A DNA stretch of 64,000 bases from Quillaja saponaria. Lineage: Eukaryota > Streptophyta > Magnoliopsida > Fabales > Quillajaceae. The notes beneath the pieces are model-generated. The model was given only the letters and a program-made list of their open reading frames with translations. It did no database searches and was not told the DNA's origin. Shown here piece by piece: positions 11,040-23,590 of this stretch (its first letter is position 1; each line of letters opens with the position of its first letter). The DNA is taken from the NCBI GenBank assembly GCA_029379385.1, contig CM055613.1, positions 20,788,001 to 20,852,000 of the forward strand. The letters run 5' to 3'. Position numbers and translations under genes: made by a program.

Positions 11040-12440
11040 ACAAGACTAAATACACATATTTGTAAGAATTATTTTCCCCAGTGGTGTTGAAACTGTCAAA
11101 GGAATCTCGATAAACTTAGATACTCTCTTTACCCAAGAGGCAAAATATAAAAATATAAAGGAATGCATAGTTTCAGGATTAAATAGTATTTTAACACTAA
11201 TTGAATAAACAAACAACCTACCTGACACAACTGTATTAGAAACCTGATCATCTTGCATAATTAAAGCATGTACATGAGCTTGACCCCTAGCAACAGACGA
11301 CGAACCACTGGAAAAAGTACCACAATCCCCCTGCGATTTAGCATGAATTGCAGGTAATAGAGGTCCATCTTGCACTGAATAAGATGTTTGAGCCAAAGAG
11401 GACTATTCAACCATCATTGGATAATCTCAAATACGATGGTCTATAGTACCACACTTGAAACATACACCAGACTCCCTTTGACATTGCCCTATAAGTCTAA
11501 CACCATAAGTAAGGCATACAAGAACTTCTGTAGCTAGGGGACCACTAAATGTGTCATATGTAACTGAATTTTAAAATCTTGTCTAGTCTAACCTCTGCCC
11601 AACTAGAAATCCTTACGAAATGAGCCATGTCCTGAAGTAGATTCACCTCAAGGCCTTCAAGAACCACCCTACCTAACAATGGAAAGACCCTCATGTCCTA
11701 CCTTTTTATGACTCTCCCACTCTGATTGTCTTTCCAAATACTGGTTCTCCAGTCAATAATCGGCATCCACAATCTGAGTATAAGTAGTAGTGTCTATCAC
11801 AAATACTGATCAAAACAAAGAATCATTCAAACCATTAACAAACCTCTTTACCCTTATCACTCAAACTCCTGGCATACTTATCTCACATGCTCTTAGGTAG
11901 AAAATGGTCAGTGAAACCTCTACTAAACTCATGCCAATTAAGTGGGTAAGGCTCAGTTCGCCATTGCACCAATACCTTATACCACTTGTATGCTACATTA
12001 TCCAACTGATAACAAACTATTTCTACTACCCTAATAGGATCATACCCAAAGCCACACATAATCAGTCATACTCAAAGAAAGTATATGGATCCTGAGTAGG
12101 GCTGATACGAGAAAACTTGGGTGGCTGCATCTTCCAGAAATCATACAATGATACAAATATTCCTTGGTCTTGCTAAATTGGAGTTGGAGGGTTTGCCTCT
12201 TGTTGAGGTTGAACATGAGGAACTATAAGAGGCTGTGGTTAACCTTGCTGAGTTTGACGTTGTTCTCTGCACCCTATCTAATCTCTACACAAACTGCTCT
12301 AAATTAGGACCAGGGGTTGATGCTTCAACTTGCTCAGTGGCTCTACCTCTATCAGGTCCTCTACGACCTCTACCTCTACCTACTGGCACCTAAGAACTAG
12401 TAGATCCCTGGTCAGAGCTAGCATCCTACTACCTCCCATG
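11040..12440 (-). pseudogene. Gypsy gag and protease start
   Basis: The minus strand starts (about 12400) with a GRGRRGPDRGRATEQVE-like basic segment. Then comes MQPPKFSRISPTQDPYTFFE (about 12130-12070), the usual beginning of the chromovirus capsid. A damaged zinc knuckle, VCFKCGTIDHRI, lies near 11460-11425; its last cysteine is lost. Next are RGQAHVHALIMQDDQVSNTV and the protease ILFNPETMHSFIFLYFASWV (about 11300-11110), where the catalytic D-P-G-A appears as N-P-E-T. Multiple stops interrupt the frame. This order matches a Ty3/gypsy gag-pro region. Confidence 0.85.
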
Positions 12441-12657
12441 ACTTGTAACATGGTCACTATGTCTCATCGTATCTAAAATAAGCACAAACAAATTCAATAT
12501 ACAATTATTATATAAGGCAAAGGTCAGTGTATTAGAGAATCACAACTTGAAGTTTCAGGATGAATTAGGACTTATTACTAAGTCAAAAAACGCTCCAGGT
12601 AACGTACACAAAGAAAGTAACAACTTCCTACATTTGCAGTCACGAACCTCTAAACCC

Positions 12658-12671
12658 AAGCTCTGATATCA
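12658..12671 (-). promoter_or_regulatory. Primer binding site of the gypsy element
   Basis: The minus strand reads TGATATCAGAGCTT, one base from the TGGTATCAGAGC complement of initiator tRNA-Met, four bases inside the 5' LTR end. This sets the minus-strand orientation. Confidence 0.85.
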
Positions 12672-12674
12672 ACT

Positions 12675-15600
12675 AGTCACATCTCATATGGAGGCATAAC
12701 TGGCCTGAGGAATGGATAACCAAGCCTCCGTAATCCTGACTTCAAATCAAAAAGATACACAAAACCATTTGACCAAACTAAAAGTTAAAAGGAAAGTTTT
12801 ATTAAAAAAAAAAAGAACTATATGCAAATGCTCATTCATTGAAGTATATAATGACTTAACTAAAAATTTCAGCAGCGAATCCCCGTAAAGTGGAACATAC
12901 CTAATAATACAAACATATTATCTTTTAGGTACATATAACTAGATAACAACATTAACCATAACCACAAAGAGCTCCACTCCATTTCACACCATAAACAATA
13001 ACATACTAAACTATTACATAAATCAAAATCAGATACTCAAGGCCTAATGTGATTGCAAAGCTTCATCCTTTGACTTCAAGTAGCTGATCTCAGTAAATAC
13101 ATTGCTGCAACATTATCGGCAAGTCAAGTTTTAGTCGGTGATATTTGCTGAGATCCTAGTACTAAAAAAAATTAACAAATAAAAAGTGAGTCATAAAGAC
13201 TCAGTAAGTGAAAAACGTACCCAAAAGGTATTGGCATTAATCAACATTTAATTACAAGACACGTAATATTAGTTTCATATCAGCATATTCAAACAAATAT
13301 ATATATATATACACATACAATAGAAAAATCCAAATAACTCACAAAAGATCATATTCAAACAAATCAAGCAAAATAATTTAAGGGCTAATTAGAGTAACTC
13401 AGCACCCACACACCATATACACATCCTCCTCGGGGATTTTTGCTCCCGCACACCATGAATGCTCATAATATAACCTCGTCGAGGATGAGTTACTCGAATA
13501 TTTTTATTTGAATATCAAATAATCGAATCAAAAAAATCCTAGGTGCACCCGAATTCTATCTCATATGTATAAAAATAATAGTTTCATTGGCCCTTATCAA
13601 ACACAAACAAAGTTGCACATCAAACACAATACAATCAATATAAGAATGTCAACAATATAACATTTTATCAATTAATTCAATCAAAGTGCTAAACATTCAC
13701 ATTTGAGAGCTATATTTAACATATTTACAAATATACACCGAAACAAATATTCTGATGACATTAGCAACCAAAGAGTAGCATTTTCCACTTACCAAGTTAT
13801 AGATTTTACTCATCACTTCTTCTTAAGTCCAAATGCACTGTCATGTCAATTTTACATGCCAAAGCTGAAATTAAATTTTCCAAGTATTACTTAGTTTGTC
13901 AATTTTATAAGTTATAACCTTTTAATTACAAAAAATCTATAGATACTCAAGCATTTATTTAAAATTAAGTCCTTTCAGACATTTTCACAAACACCTTGGA
14001 GGCACGCTTGATTCCAACTTATATACTTAATCAAATTCAGCAAAACCAAGTCTAAACATAATCTCCAGGAAGTCAACTACCTTTCCAATTCAGTAATTTC
14101 TCCTAAAATCAGCCTTGAACCCATTTAAACTCCTACATGAACACAAATAGGGGAAACTAAGATTTGCCTTTTCCTATAGAAACAAATACCACTACAACAC
14201 ATTAAATAATTTCAACCAAGGCATAAACATATTCTCCTAAGTCTCCTCTACAATTCTTCTTCAAACATCTCCAACTGGTTTGTCCTTTAAGTTTACTAAA
14301 ATGAAATTTTACTTAATCAGGTACACATGAAATTCCTAGTTCTATGAAGCAACTTCATGTACTTATAAAGTACACATAACTTGGAATTAGACCATGAAAC
14401 CTTCACAATTAGTTCCTTAAGATGTTAGGAACAATTCCTCTTCAGTACCTCACTCATAATTCGTCCTTTAAGACTGTCTAAAATCAGTTACAACAGGTAC
14501 AATCAAGATTTGAAAACTCCAACAATGATTTCCAACACCTCCAGAATATAGATATCATGAAACTAAAACCTGTAAAGCTCCTAAAAAATGCCTAATATGT
14601 TAGGAAAAATTCTTGTTCAGAGGTCTTAACCTAAATCATACCACAACACTAAACAAAGTCCCCTGGACTGACTGAAGATCACCTGCGAGCTTGAACCTAA
14701 AAGCAGTCTAACAGCTCTAAAAATAAATATACATTGAATCAGGTTACAAAATTTTTCATATATTATCCTAAGACCATAAGCTACAGTTTTTTTTTTCAGA
14801 ACTCCTAAACTAATTCAGTTTATAAACCACCCGAAATACCAGATATCTCTGACCCATAAAATCTGAACCCTACTTCCCTTTTAATAACCACTTAACAACC
14901 ATTTTTTCATCATTTTCAAGCTCTAATTCATCCTTTTAAACTCTCTAAATTCAACCCTTAAACACTTACTAGGTGGAATTAACTCTAACTCCATATAAAT
15001 TAATTGATTTAATTGAAATAAAGAGCTTGGAACTTAAGCTATTCAATAAAATAAAAGGGTAGCTAAGTTTAGGATTATGGTTGCCAACCAAGGCAACTTG
15101 CATCTACAACAAATCTACCCCTGAGCTGTGCAAAACCCTTCCGAAACACATCCATAATAGGCTGGACAAAGGAGGAATAAAGCTAACCAACCATTACCCA
15201 AAACAGAGTTATGGTGGCTTGTTTGTTGCTGCCTTTTGCCTATTTGCTGTGGTAATTGGAAGCTGTCAAGGATGTTGCAACAAGGCCTTAGTCAAGAAGC
15301 AAGAAAAGGGAGCTGAACTTGGATGCCAAAAGGAAGGATGGCACAGTGCAACTTCAAGGACTCCTAAATCGTAATAAAGCAAAGAGAAAAGTAAAGAGAA
15401 AACAACCCATAGCTAGAGAATGAGGTTGAAGCTATCGAGCATAGAGAAAAGAAAATAGGGGGGAGAAGGAGGAGTTTACGGCCAAGAGGAAGAGAAAATG
15501 AAGAAAAAAATGAAGGGAGAAAATAAAAGGAATTAGGAAAATAACAAAAGAACAAAAGAACAATTAAATAAAGAAAAAGTAAAGGAGATATTTATGTACA

Positions 15601-15725
15601 TATATAATTGTGGTATATATTTTTCCTTGTATATAAATTTGTTAATTTGTGGTGTCTATTTTTCCTTGAGTTTATATAACAAACAATTTCCTTAAAACTT
15701 AACATGATGATACCGGGTTATAACA
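12675..15725 (-). repeat. 5' LTR of the gypsy element
   Basis: Homologous to 6729-10187 throughout and without the foldback insertion. It starts TGTTATAACCCGGTATC at 15725 on the minus strand. A short extra stretch near 14890-14990 is not present in the other copy. ORFs inside it (for example 15081-15374) have no counterpart protein and are rejected as genes. Confidence 0.88.
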
Positions 15726-17465
15726 GTAAACCTTGAGAGAGTTTCTCTTATTCCAATATTTGTAGAGTACAACATAATTAGTGAAATTTCCTAAGAAGTG
15801 AATTTGGAAATGGATGACCCATAATTTTACATGTGACTGAGTAATGGGTTCGGGTTTTGTGATGGAACCACAAACCTGCTAGATTAAGTACTTAAGGTGC
15901 TATTATTGATAAAATAACTATCTATATATATAAGCAAATTTTTGGGGACTAAAATTAAAAAATATTACTTACGTTGGTCATTTAGTATAAATTTCTAAAC
16001 AAAAAAGGTTGTTTAATGATTTTACAAATTATTATACACTCTCTTCTATAATCACTCCCTCTCTCCCATGTGTCCTTCACTTTCCCATTCCACTTTCTTA
16101 TCTTCTTTTTCCTTTTTCTTCCTTTGTCCCATGTGTCTCCCTAAATACTCCATTGTTCTCCCATTTCTTCAATAGCCAACCATTTAGTTTTCAAATTAAC
16201 TTGCCTATGAAAGGACCCGCTTGTGCTTCTTGTCCAATTATGACTAAGTAGAATACAACTCAAGTCATGGGCAAAAATTTGATAAATCTCTTAATACCCA
16301 ATACTTTGTTTTCTAATATTTCTTATCTCTCACTTGTCTTAATTTATAATGGGTTCCTTGTCCCTTTTAGCTACACTTGCCAACCTATCAAAGAAAATGC
16401 ACCAGTGAGAATCATCCATCTTTTATATTTTATTTAAACCTTAAATGATCAAAATTCTAATTAAAGCCATTATTCCTATCATTTTTATTTTAGTAAATTT
16501 AAAAAATATATGTATAACCCTTGTTACTCCTTGGCTAGATTTAGGTATAACCCATATTTTTGGTTCTTTTTCTTCCATATAATTAATTTATTGAGTTTTC
16601 ATATATTTATAACTAAATTTATTAGTTTAATTATTAGAGAAGTTTTTTTATTCATTATATCACTTATAAATTTTACTATTAGTATATCCACATTAGAAAC
16701 TTGGTTAAAATGTCAAATTCTTTAATTCATTATATCACTTATTGAGTTCGACATTTGATTTTATTAAAGTAACTATTTTAATTTATATTGATTATGAATG
16801 TAAATAGTTTGGGTTTGGGTCATGTGGGGAACTCATTATTTGCAATCTATTGGTCACGTAATTTGGTTCCTAAAACTCTTGTTGGCTCTTAAACGGTAAT
16901 CTAAGTTAAAAATGATAGTTTACTAGTAAACACTTTTCAAAACTTGATTTGAAATAGTCTCTACTTGTTTTAAAGCTTGATTTGACTTAAAGCATATATA
17001 TCATGTGTTTTTTTGTTATTTGAATAAATTGGTCAAATGATTTACAGCTTTGCATATAATTTGTGATTTATTATTTTAAGTTGTACTCATAGTCTTACAC
17101 AAAGTTTTTCGCTAATTTAATCAAGTTCTAAAACTCATTATTTAAATATATTAAATTTGTTTACTTTTGTGCAAAAAGTTTTAAAAAAAAATTCAACCCC
17201 CTCTTAGTTGCTTTTCGAGCCAACACCTTAAATGCAATTTGTTAGGATATACTCATAGTCAGAAAATGTATACATGTCATAATCCTTCATTAAATCACTT
17301 CTTTATTTATGTAGATATTACCTTTTTTTTAATCTACCTTATACTATACTAAATCACACAGCTGTTATAGATGTTGAAACACTTCTTCCATTGCCTGTTC
17401 TTTTTTCATTATCTACTGACCAACTTTTGAGTACATGTAGTTGTTTATCTCTCCCTAACTTGTAA
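15726..17465 (+). mobile_element. Probable right part of the SIRE-like LTR, otherwise unrecognised AT-rich DNA
   Basis: No protein was recognised. Near 17160-17225 a run TTAAAAAAAAATTCAACCCC followed by CTCTTAGTTGC resembles the 3' end of Maximus/SIRE copia LTRs. If so, this is the second half of the LTR that begins near 5561, split by the gypsy insertion. Small ORFs at 16009-16251 and 16510-16725 look random (F/I/S/L-rich). Confidence 0.35.
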
Positions 17466-17469
17466 GTTT

Positions 17470-19098
17470 ACACTTGGCATCAAGTAGACATGACTTTCCT
17501 GATAGATTCATGTGCTCTGTCAGTTGGTTCTTTGCCCTCAGATCCAGATCCTCTCTACACTATCCTCTTATTGCCATTCAGAAAGGAAAACATACATGTT
17601 ATTTTGTTTACTCTCATCCCAATACTGCTCATCCCATTTCAAACTTTGTTTCCTATAAACATTTATCCCTTTCATATTATTCATTTGTTATTTAGTTATC
17701 TGGTGTTTGATATTATGATTACTTTTGATAGAGTTTTTATCTCTCTTGCAGCTATCTTTGATTGGTCACTAAATTAATTAGACATAAAAAAAATGCATTA
17801 TTACATGGTAATCTTGATGAAGAGATTTTTACGTAATAGCCTTTAGGGTATGTTGCTCAGGGAAAATCTGGCTTGATTTGTAAGTTGAAGAGATCCTTGT
17901 ATGATTTGAAGCAATCTCCTAGAGTTTGGATTGGTTAGTTCAATAAGGTTGTGCTTAGTTTTGGTCTTTAGAGGTGTATAGTTGACCACCCTATTTTCTA
18001 CCATCATATATCTAGAGGTAGAATATTATAGATTATGTATGTTGATGACATTGTAGTCATAGTTGATGCTAGCTAAGGAATTTATTAGTTGAAATCTTTC
18101 TTACAGTCAAAATTTCAAACTTTAGGACAATTAAATTTTTTTTTAAGAATTGAGGTTGCTAAATCATGGTTGGGTATTTGCATTTCTCAAAGAAAATTTG
18201 TTGTTGATTTGTTGAGTGATATAGGTATGCTGGGGTCAAAGCTTGTTGGTACTCCTATTGATTTCCAATACTAAACTTGTACCAGATGTGGATGAGTTAT
18301 TAGCAGATCCTATACATTATACACTAGTGGAAAAGTTGAATTATTTGATAGTAACTCGGCATGATATCTCTTTTGTAACTTGTGTGGTTAGTTAACTCAG
18401 CATGATATCACTGTCAAGCTAAAGTTACTTTTGATAGAGTTTTTATCTCTCTCAATCTCCTCATTGGAATAAAGTTATTCATATTTTTGAGGTATCTAAA
18501 AACTGCACTAGGTAACAGATTAATATTTAAAAGTCATGGTTATACTTTGGTTCGGGGACATGGCAATGGTCATGCTTTGGTTCAAAAACAAGATTTCACT
18601 TTAGTTTAATGATACAATGATGCATATTAGGATGGTTGTCCTTATTATATGATCTCACTATAAGGTATTATATCCTTTTAGGAGGAAACCTTATTTCATG
18701 AAAAAATAAGAAATATACAGTTATTGCGAGGTCTAATGCTGAGTCTGAATATAGATTTATAACTCAAACTATAGCTAATTTAGTTTGGTTGAAAAGCTTA
18801 TTGGAATAGCTTGGATTCAAGCATTCATAACCTATAGATTTAGTTTGTAATAATAAGGTTGCATCATGCATATTGCTTCTTATCCTTTCTTTCATTATTG
18901 AGTAAAGCATATAAAGTTCGACTATCACTATTATCAAGAAAATATTCTTGACAATGCAATCAAAATTGCATATGTGAAGTCAAAGAATCAATTAGCATGT
19001 TTGTTTACTAAGTCTCAGGGGAAAAGGGGTTGCTCGTTTTTATTATATTTGTAACAAGTTTGCAACATATAATATATATACTTTAGCTTGATAGTTAG
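17470..19098 (+). pseudogene. Ty1/copia fragment: linker, RT and RNase H, to the 3' LTR start
   Basis: The plus strand first reads the copia linker AIQKGKHTCYFVYSHPN and ISNFVSYKHLSLSYYSF (17560-17690). Then come RT motifs LLHGNLDEEIF (17795-17830), SGLICKLKRSLYDLKQSPRV (17868-17925), IMYVDDIVVI (18034-18063, catalytic YVDD kept) and LGQLNFFLRIEVAKS (18125-18170). RNase H pieces follow: DGCPYYMIS, then frames of SNAESEY and LVWLKSLLE, to KSKNQLACLFTKSQG near 19015. The start of RT is deleted and stops are frequent. TGTTAGAATATAA at 19099 looks like the LTR start. It continues the gag-integrase fragment at 3740-5560. Confidence 0.87.
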
Positions 19099-19870
19099 TG
19101 TTAGAATATAATATTATTGTCCAAACAAGAGACATAAATAATCCTTTTAGAAATAACAGGAATGAAATAATAATTATTGAGTTCTAAAATCATGCTATAT
19201 GACAATTGCAAAAAGTAAGATCTTATAGCTAATGCAACAACTCTTCTTCCATTCCCTACTTGTACGTCCACTTCACCCTTTCTTAGCATCCTTATGTTCT
19301 TTAGTTTATATACATTATTAAAAATGTAAGAACCACAACTAGTACTTCTTTGCCACAATGGAAATATTTCGCATTGACCTAGTCCTTCTTGATGCTGCTA
19401 GTGGACATAGTCTTACTCTTAGACTTTTTCTTGTTACTCTTTGACTTGGGTTTAGAAGAACTACTTATCAGCATCTCTTAGGCTTTATCTTTCTTAATAG
19501 TGCCCTTCATAGTCTTCAACATGTTAAATAACTCAGGTAAAGTAGTTCCTAACTTATTTATGTTGTAGTTCATAACAAATTGTGAAAACAACTCAGGCAA
19601 AGATTATAAGACTAGACCAATTGAAAGTTCATAGTCTATGGAAAAAGCTAATTGGGAAAATCTTTTGATATACCTAATCATCTTCAGTATGTGAAAGTTT
19701 ACTAATAAACTTTCTCCCATCTTATAGCAGAACAGTTCCTTGGATACCTCGAACCTTTAGGCTCTGCTTACCATACAACTCTTGCAAGTGCATGATAATT
19801 ATGTGGGCATCCATGTTCTCGCGCTGCCTTTAAAACTCTGATGACATAGAATTTAGCATCACATATACTA
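19099..19870 (-). pseudogene. Second copia fragment: gag end, protease and pre-integrase
   Basis: The minus strand reads gag-like sequence (about 19850-19450, with REHGCPHNYHALARV- and PEVI/NLLNMLKTMKGTIKKDK-like segments), then CGSYIFNNVYKLKNIRMLRK and EVDVQVGNGRRVVALAIRSY, and ends LNNYYFIPVISKRIIYVSCL. This is the protease to GAG-pre-integrase part of a copia lineage different from the plus-strand one. It abuts the LTR start of the plus-strand copia at 19099, so two copia pieces lie tail to tail. Stops and frameshifts make it non-functional. Confidence 0.85.
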
Positions 19871-20773
19871 ATACACTTTGAGAATTGTTCTAAACCCTAA
19901 AATATAAACACTCAGGGTTTAGGGTTTTAGAATTTTCAAAACACTAAAATATGTTAAATTGGATTTGGGAGTTGTTATAAACCTTGAATATTAAAATTGA
20001 AATTTTTTAGTCTTTAGCCTAGTCCTAAGCCCAAGCCCAAACCCAAGCCCAGGACAAAAAATCCATTATCCAAAATAGAGATATTTTGGAGAAATTTGTA
20101 AAATAATAGGAATTTTAAATAAAATGGTTAAATTATATTTTCTAAGGTGTTAATGGAATTTAATTTAAATGCATGTTGATCCATAAGTAATCAACAATCA
20201 AATTATTCTATGGTTTGCATTATGAATGTATGACAAGTGAAATATTTAGAATAGTGATGATTATGGACCACACACACATTATGAATCTATACTTTGTATT
20301 TGATTGTGTGCATTGCCTTATGTTATATTCTCTTATATAAATTCTTTTCTCATGGTTTTAATCTTTAGCTTGTATATTATATGATTAACAAAATACTTAT
20401 ATTCTTGGTTTGGAATTTTTAGATATTCTAATGTGTGTGCATAGAATGTATGACCCTTAACTCTTAATAATATTTTCTTACAGTCTTCATCAAGGCTAGA
20501 CTTTCCACCCTATTCCCAACATTCACCCAACTTACCAAAAATAGATACACAAGGTTAGGGTATACCTTGTCCTTATAGTTGACAAATGTTGTAATGCCTT
20601 GGAAATCAAAGTTAACGGATGGCTTGTCCTTGAAATAGAAGTAGGAGTCCATATTGTTAAGTTAAATGGTGAACTATTAGAGAGGTGAATTGTTTGAAAA
20701 ACCTCAAGAATAACTCTTTAGAATTTTACTAAGTATTGAATTTTATGGTATTCAACAACTTTTACAACTGATT
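19871..20773. other. No recognised gene
   Basis: AT-rich sequence with a CCCAAGCCCAAACCC-type run near 20028-20052. A 62-residue minus-strand ORF at 20464-20652 has no recognised similarity. Its hydrophobic, aromatic-rich composition and isolated position give no support for a gene. Confidence 0.6.
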
Positions 20774-20936
20774 GTGCTTACATGATACAACCAACTTCCT
20801 TCAGCTATGTTTACAAGATATAGCCAACTTCCTTTAGCTATGTTTATAGGAAATAGCTCACTTCCTTGGCTATGTTTATATGATACAACAAATTTCCTAA
20901 GTTGTTGGTTATAGGATATAGCTAAACTCCTTTTTA
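20774..20936. repeat. Degenerate tandem repeat, about five 32-33 bp units
   Basis: Units starting TGYTTAYA and containing GATATAGCCAACTTCCTTTA-like cores begin at about 20774, 20808, 20841, 20873 and 20906. Units two and three are the best preserved. It probably belongs to an LTR, because tandem blocks of this kind occur in long copia LTRs, but no partner copy exists in the window. Confidence 0.75.
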
Positions 20937-21412
20937 CAACAAGGTCTTAATTCTTAATAAGCAGCTTATATTGTCTTCTTCCCTCAGGATGAAAAATGCA
21001 TAACGTGTATGCAAAGGTGGTCAACCAAATTCAAAGATATTGGGGACTTTATACTAAGAACTAAAGATATGAAAGTTCGGCTCAGATGATTGATTTGATT
21101 TGGATAAGAGAATAACTATCTAAATGGTTAGGCTCTACCTTTGATTGTAGATGAAGTAATCAAAGAATTGGTCAAAGGCTAAAATGTGTCTTCCTTTCTT
21201 CTTTTTGTTCCTTTGATGTAAGCAACTTCATTATATACAATGTAAATTTTATTTAGCCGTTGCTTGTCTTCCTTTTTCTGTTGGAATATAATCTTTAATC
21301 TAGGAAATATTTGCATTGAAAATTGCACTTGATTATTCCAAGATGGTTACTTTTGTGGGTCATGATAACTCATATCCACATGCTTGAAATAATTCTAGGG
21401 AGCATGCATTTA

Positions 21413-21880
21413 TGTTAGTCCTAAGGTTATACGCTAATTGGTTTTGATGATAACATGCTTTGCTCTCAAACTTATTTTATTAATATCATGCTTAGTTATA
21501 TAGCTTATAGTTGCTGATATCATGCTTAAACATAAAGCTTGAAATTATTGTTATAATGCTCTATCTATAATTGCTAAAGCTATTAACATATTTGTGGCTT
21601 TGAAACTTAATCTCACATATTACTCCTTCCATATTTTTACTAAGATTGAATTAATATTATATTACTTGATTGATTGATATAGTATGAATATCTTATTGAT
21701 ATTAATTTCAGAAATTGTTCCTAAATTAAAGTCAACACTTTTTGGTTGATTTAAATATTTATGTTTCGAAATTAATTGTGAAACTTTGCATGAGATATAT
21801 TCCCCTATATCTGTGTTAATTTCAAATAAAATTGATTAATTTGGAATATATATCCTTGACATGATTAGCTTGAAACATGC
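21413..21880 (+). mobile_element. SIRE/Maximus-like copia LTR start, truncated
   Basis: TGTTAGTCCTAAGGTTATAC followed by GCTAATTGGTTTTGATGATA is the typical opening of this LTR family. The sequence continues with ATATCATGCTTAGTTATATA, similar to 5555-5640. No interior domain or partner LTR is attached; it ends where LINE RNase H sequence starts. Confidence 0.55.
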
Positions 21881-21889
21881 AAATTAGCA

Positions 21890-22400
21890 TTTAATGCTAG
21901 CTACTAACTTGTCCATTGGTAAAGTTGTGAAATTTCACTTTTTAAATGATTATCATTGCTCTATGGTTAGACCTAGTGTTTGCTTATTCAAATGGATCCC
22001 CCCACCCTTAGGTAGGCTGACTCTAAACACGGGTGGCTCTTCTCTTAATAACCCGGGAACTATTGGCTCTGGAAGGGCTTTTAGAAATGCTGAGGGGCTT
22101 TGGATTACAGGTTATTCAAGGAATGTGAGTTTTTGCCACATGTCTTAAAGTTGAAATCTTTGTTAATAAAGATGGCCTTCAAATTGCAAGTTGATAGTGG
22201 ATTCATGCAAATTGACCTGTATTGTGATTTAAATTATTGCTAGAAAATTTGATGTTTCTTTGCTTAATTAGCCCCCTAAATGTTGAATATCTCATTGGTG
22301 GAGACAGAGTAAGGCTTGCTTGGGAAATTATGTTGTTGGTGAGAAACAGATGTTACTTCATGTGTTGCATCTTGACACATTATTGTCATGTGCGCTTCAG
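21890..22400 (+). pseudogene. LINE RNase H domain fragment
   Basis: The plus-strand frame contains FKWIPPPLGRLTLNTGGSSL then NNPGTIGSGRAFRNAEGLWI (21990-22110), matching the RNase H domain at the end of plant L1 LINEs (usual WxPPPxGxxKLNTDGS). The first catalytic aspartate of NTDGS is glycine here, so it could not be active even if expressed. Frames after 22148 carry weak remnants of the rest of the domain. No RT is attached on its left. Confidence 0.8.
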
Positions 22401-23590
22401 CCAATAGGGTAACCGATATCCCTCAAAATGGTAGACTCAATCTCAGTAGAATATCTTTCAAGTAGTGGTAAGAGTCCAGATGGATAAAATTTCCAGAAAG
22501 AATCATCTGATTCCTCTTTATCAGTCTTTCTATAGTAGTCAAATTAGGCTTGTGAGTGATTCCTCAATGGACTAAACTCAATAAGAGCTGAGATGCTTTG
22601 ATCTTTCTTTTACTTATTTGTAAATGAAGACAAAGTACCAAAAGTAAAAGACCTTGTGGGTGCCATTGAGATGAAGGTTGCAAAGAAAGTTTGCTCCTAA
22701 GAATATAAAGAAGGCAATAGAGCTTTTGCACAAATGTCATTTTTTTTTTTTTTTTTTTCTCAAATTGATTCAACAGAAAAGAAAACCCTTAGGTTTTAAT
22801 CAAGTTGAATGTACCATGCAAGAGTTCCATCTAATCAGGTATAGAGTCCCACCTTTTTTGGAGGTTAAAATGGTAATTGTGTAAAGCATGCATAGTTAAT
22901 CGTATATTCAATTTTAAAATAGTTTATTTGCATTTGCCATTAAGCTACATTAATAGTGCATCTGAGGATATCAGCTGGTCCTTAAATTGGTAAAGTAAGA
23001 GAAATAGAAGAACATGTCTAGTTGTCATAGATATTAGCCAAGATTTTTGTTTCCAGTTGCTAATGTGGATTAATGAAGGCATATTTCTTCTCACGTGACA
23101 TTTGAATCCTTACAGTTGTTTGTCTTTCAGAGCAATTGTTTATAACTATCTGTAGCTATTGCTTTTCATTGTAGCTTTTTGACTTTTTCTTCTAACTCTT
23201 TGACTTTTTTTACAGTTTTCAAAGTTTTTTGTAGATGTTAATTTTCTTTTTTGCTCTTTGACTTTTTTTAAAGGTGTCTAAATTTTTCTTTCAACTGTCA
23301 ATATTTTCTTTAGAAAAATCTCAGACATCAAGAGAGGTTAGCAATAACCATTCAAAATATAAAATTTGACATTCCAAATTCTCTAAAAATTTCTTTAAAG
23401 TGATCTTCACTTCAATTTTTTTCCAAAAATATCACATAACTGGTTTTCAGATTTAACAAAATGCAATAAAATATCATATTTTTAAACATGATCTCTATTA
23501 AAATGATGACATATTTTAGTGTGTTGTGTTCTAGAATGTTGGATGGGATTCTTTGTTAAATTAATAGGATTTGTGTTATCACTTAAATTA
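22401..23590. other. No recognised gene; poly-T and TTTGACTTTTT-rich sequence
   Basis: Contains a run of about 20 T at 22739-22758 and several CTCTTTGACTTTTTT phrases around 23170-23280. Two overlapping small ORFs at 22564-22884 read through the homopolymer and are not credible genes. Confidence 0.6.

Larger units (their letters stand above)
6729..15725 (-). mobile_element. Complete minus-strand Ty3/gypsy (chromovirus-like) element with very long LTRs
   Basis: Direct repeats at 6729-10187 and 12675-15725 bound an interior of only about 2.5 kb that codes gypsy proteins on the minus strand. The element starts TGTTATAAC at 15725 (minus strand) and ends about 6729. It has a primer site at 12671-12658 and a polypurine tract at 10202-10188. 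Flanks are CTAAA (6724-6728) and GTAAA (15726-15730), a 4/5 match to a 5-bp target duplication. Over the first 80 or so aligned LTR bases the copies match about 85 per cent by eye, so the insertion is old. The LTRs make up about 70 per cent of the element, and most of RT plus all of integrase is missing. Long LTRs and the protease wording suggest the Tekay/Del branch. Confidence 0.88.

Noticed and set aside
15081..15374. 97-codon plus-strand ORF, with a weaker counterpart at 9589-9813
   Set aside because: Both lie in the gypsy LTRs; frame and length are not conserved between the two LTR copies.
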